Source: Hydrogenovibrio sp. UBA654 (GTDB taxonomy: Bacteria > Pseudomonadota > Gammaproteobacteria > Thiomicrospirales > Thiomicrospiraceae). From it: 9,158 nt of DNA. Below the pieces are notes generated by a model. It was not told the DNA's origin, ran no database searches, and saw nothing but the letters and a program-made list of their open reading frames with translations. The translations under genes and the position numbers were made by a program. The stretch covers positions 1 through 9,158 of the forward strand of contig DBOE01000024.1 of NCBI GenBank assembly GCA_002299585.1, given 5' to 3'. Below, in pieces: positions 7,348-9,158 of the stretch (the stretch's first letter is position 1; each line of letters starts with the position of its first letter).

Positions 7348-8736
7348 ATGACAATAAACTTTAAAATCGAAAAAGACAGCATGGGAGAGTTAAAAGTTCC
7401 CAGCAATGCTCTGTATGGTGTTCAAACTCAAAGAGCAATCAATAACTTCCCGATTAGTCACCGCCCTTTACCAAATAAATTTATTCAAGCTCTAGCTTAT
7501 GTAAAGTTCTCTTGTGCTAGTGCTAATTTAAAATTAAATCTTTTACCAGCAAACAAGGCTAAAGCCATTCAAACCGCCGCCACAGAAATAATGCAAGGAA
7601 AATACGCTGAACAATTTCCTATAGATATTTTTCAAACTGGATCAGGCACTAGTAGCAATATGAATATGAACGAGGTGCTTGCCAATCTCGCTAAATTGCT
7701 TACTAATACGGACATTCATCCAAATAATGATGTAAATATGTCACAAAGCTCAAATGATGTTATACCTACCGCAATTCATGTCTGTGCGGCTATAGAATTA
7801 AAAAGTAACTTACTGCCAGCCCTTCATAATCTTGTTAGCACCCTCGAACAAAAAGAGCAACGAGTTGCTGATATAGTTAAAACAGGTAGAACTCATTTGA
7901 TGGATGCCACTCCCATAAAACTTTCGCAAGAAATATCTGCTTGGCGTCACCTTATCCAAGATAACATTAACAGATTAATTGATACACAAAAAAGAATCCT
8001 TAAATTACCACAAGGTGGCACAGCAGTTGGCACTGGTATCAATGCAGATAAAGAATTTAGCTATTTATTTTGCGATAATTTATCACAAATAACCTCTATT
8101 TCTTTTGAGCCTATGGAAAACTTTTTTGTGGGTTTAAGCTCGCAAGATACCTCTTTAGAATTAAGCGGACAACTAAATGTTCTTGCTGCTAGTTTAATGA
8201 AAATAGCTAATGATTTACGCTGGATGAATTCAGGTCCTCTTGCTGGCTTAGCAGAGATAAAACTAGAACCATTACAGCCTGGTAGCTCGATTATGCCAGG
8301 TAAAGTTAATCCTGTAATTCCTGAAGCGGTTTGTATGGTTGCCGCTCAAATAATGGGCAACCATAGCGCTATAACCATTGGTGCACAATCGGGTAATTTT
8401 CAATTAAATGTAATGTTGCCTATGATTGCTAACAATCTAATTCAAAGCATAGAAATAGCAACAAATGCCTCTATTCAACTAGCCGAACAAGCTATAAAAA
8501 ACTTTGAAGTAAACTCCGATAAACTACAAGAAACTTTAGCAATAAATCCTATTTTAGTAACTGCTTTAAATAGAATTATCGGTTATGAACTTGGTAGTAA
8601 AATAGCTAAAAAAGCATACCTAACAAATATACCAATACTTGAAGTAGCAAAAGAGCTAACTGATTTAGATGAAAAAACCCTAAAAAAATATTTAAATCCT
8701 TCTCTACTGACCCAAGGTGGCAATCCTAAAGTTTAA
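7348..8736 (+). CDS. fumC: Class II fumarate hydratase (fumarase C)
   Basis: This 462-residue protein interconverts fumarate and L-malate in the TCA cycle without an iron-sulfur cluster; the family works as a cytoplasmic homotetramer. It is full length for class II fumarases. The superfamily signature GSSIMPGKVNP is at 312-322. Counting from E. coli FumC (offset 5) places the catalytic residues at Ser313 and Lys319, with His183 in TGRTHLMDATP. TGSGTSSNMNMNEV (97-110) forms the substrate-binding stretch, and HPNNDVN (124-130) matches the second (B) site. SQSSNDVIPTAIH (132-144) and the overall pattern favour fumarase over aspartase or argininosuccinate lyase. The ATG is preceded by AGGAG at 7332-7336. 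The stop lies 13 bp before the next ATG with no terminator, so fumC and the thioredoxin gene are probably one transcript. Confidence 0.97.
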   Translation: MTINFKIEKDSMGELKVPSNALYGVQTQRAINNFPISHRPLPNKFIQALAYVKFSCASANLKLNLLPANKAKAIQTAATEIMQGKYAEQFPIDIFQTGSGTSSNMNMNEVLANLAKLLTNTDIHPNNDVNMSQSSNDVIPTAIHVCAAIELKSNLLPALHNLVSTLEQKEQRVADIVKTGRTHLMDATPIKLSQEISAWRHLIQDNINRLIDTQKRILKLPQGGTAVGTGINADKEFSYLFCDNLSQITSISFEPMENFFVGLSSQDTSLELSGQLNVLAASLMKIANDLRWMNSGPLAGLAEIKLEPLQPGSSIMPGKVNPVIPEAVCMVAAQIMGNHSAITIGAQSGNFQLNVMLPMIANNLIQSIEIATNASIQLAEQAIKNFEVNSDKLQETLAINPILVTALNRIIGYELGSKIAKKAYLTNIPILEVAKELTDLDEKTLKKYLNPSLLTQGGNPKV

Positions 8737-8749
8737 AAATAATAATAAA

Positions 8750-9121
8750 ATGACTGTAATAAATTTAAAAACTGAAGAAATTGAAAATATACTTAAAAAT
8801 AACTCAATGGTTATCTTAGATTTTTGGGCTACTTGGTGTGAACCTTGTCGGCATTTCACTTCAACTTTTAAAAAAGTATCCACGGAATACCCAAATATTA
8901 TATTTGGAAAAATAGATATTGAACAAGAACCAGAGCTAGCTAAAATGTTTCAAGTTAGATCTATCCCCACACTTATTTTTATCCGTGAAAAAATTATCAT
9001 ATTTTCAAACTCTGGCATTTTGCCCGAAAAAAATTTTAAAAAAACTATTAAACAATTAACTAACTTAGATATGAAAAAAGTGTATGAAGATTTAGCCAAA
9101 GCACAAAAAAATAAAACTTAA
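8750..9121 (+). CDS. Thioredoxin-like protein with WCEPC active site
   Basis: Read from the ATG at 8750, this 123-residue cytoplasmic thioredoxin-fold protein has the usual beta-alpha-beta start, VILDFWATWCEPCRHF (21-36), with redox cysteines 30 and 33, KIDIEQEPELAKMFQVRSIPT (54-74) and cis-Pro73. It should reduce disulfides in partner proteins. The motif is WCEPC, whereas standard thioredoxin has WCGPC. About 18 residues rich in Lys (106-123) extend past the usual C-terminal helix. There is no signal peptide or membrane anchor. An in-frame GTG at 8717 would add 11 residues but overlaps fumC by 20 bp and has no Shine-Dalgarno, and the fold begins naturally at TVINLKTEE; the ATG also lacks a clear Shine-Dalgarno, so coupling to fumC is possible. 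It is probably not the main TrxA but an accessory thioredoxin. Confidence 0.88.
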   Translation: MTVINLKTEEIENILKNNSMVILDFWATWCEPCRHFTSTFKKVSTEYPNIIFGKIDIEQEPELAKMFQVRSIPTLIFIREKIIIFSNSGILPEKNFKKTIKQLTNLDMKKVYEDLAKAQKNKT

Positions 9122-9158
9122 GGAGATACTGAATAGCCGCGATTAGAATTTTACTAAG
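9121..9158 (+). other. Strong ribosome binding site and possible start of a next gene with ATA start
   Basis: The stop of the thioredoxin gene is embedded in TAAGGAG (9119-9125). Seven bases later lies ATA at 9133-9135, followed by an open frame to the window edge that would read (M)AAIRILL. No ATG, GTG or TTG occurs in this stretch. The spacing is ideal for a start, so this may be the 5' end of a third gene in the fumC operon with a rare ATA start, or one whose ATG has mutated. With only 26 bases of frame visible, this is tentative; it could also be untranslated sequence. Confidence 0.3.

Noticed and set aside
8717..8749. GTG start extending the thioredoxin by 11 residues
   Set aside because: It overlaps fumC, lacks a Shine-Dalgarno and adds residues outside the thioredoxin fold; the ATG at 8750 fits better.
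8737..8749. Terminator between fumC and the thioredoxin gene
   Set aside because: Only 13 AT-rich bases, with no inverted repeat.

Overview
This window comes from an AT-rich bacterium (about one third G+C by eye). It is most likely a gammaproteobacterium: the 1321-residue HrpA helicase carries the long C-terminal region typical of proteobacterial HrpA and closely follows the E. coli protein as I remember it, and the FKBP-type isomerase is of the SlpA type. Coding density is high. No tRNA, rRNA, CRISPR array or intact mobile element is visible, and no gap exceeds 300 bases.

Layout. Positions 1-114 hold the end of a plus-strand reading frame of uncertain nature; its last residues resemble the N-terminus of an IS3-type transposase OrfA, so it may be a remnant. 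Positions 115-223 are non-coding and contain a G+C-richer imperfect palindrome (123-150) and a small AT hairpin (155-170). Positions 224-7276 hold five minus-strand genes, in transcription order: a small putative lipoprotein (7276-6983), a membrane diguanylate cyclase (6950-5739), an SlpA-type FKBP peptidyl-prolyl isomerase (5758-5300), the DEAH-box RNA helicase HrpA (5292-1327) and an imelysin-family lipoprotein (1291-224). The spacings are 32 bp, a 20 bp overlap, 7 bp and 35 bp, with no terminator between them, so they can be read as one transcription unit. A 71-bp divergent intergenic region (7277-7347) separates this unit from a plus-strand pair: class II fumarase fumC (7348-8736) and a thioredoxin-like protein (8750-9121). 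The window ends just after a strong Shine-Dalgarno sequence that has no standard start codon behind it.

How the genes fit together. Fumarase is central metabolism (TCA cycle) and the thioredoxin is a cytoplasmic redox protein. The minus-strand set mixes RNA/translation quality control (HrpA), protein folding (SlpA), second-messenger signalling (c-di-GMP synthesis) and two lipoproteins. These have no textbook common pathway. The tightest physical link is cyclase-isomerase-helicase. No clear new defence or mobile system is present. The points most worth checking are the remnant and palindrome at the left edge, the cyclase-SlpA-HrpA-imelysin linkage, and the possible ATA start at the right edge.
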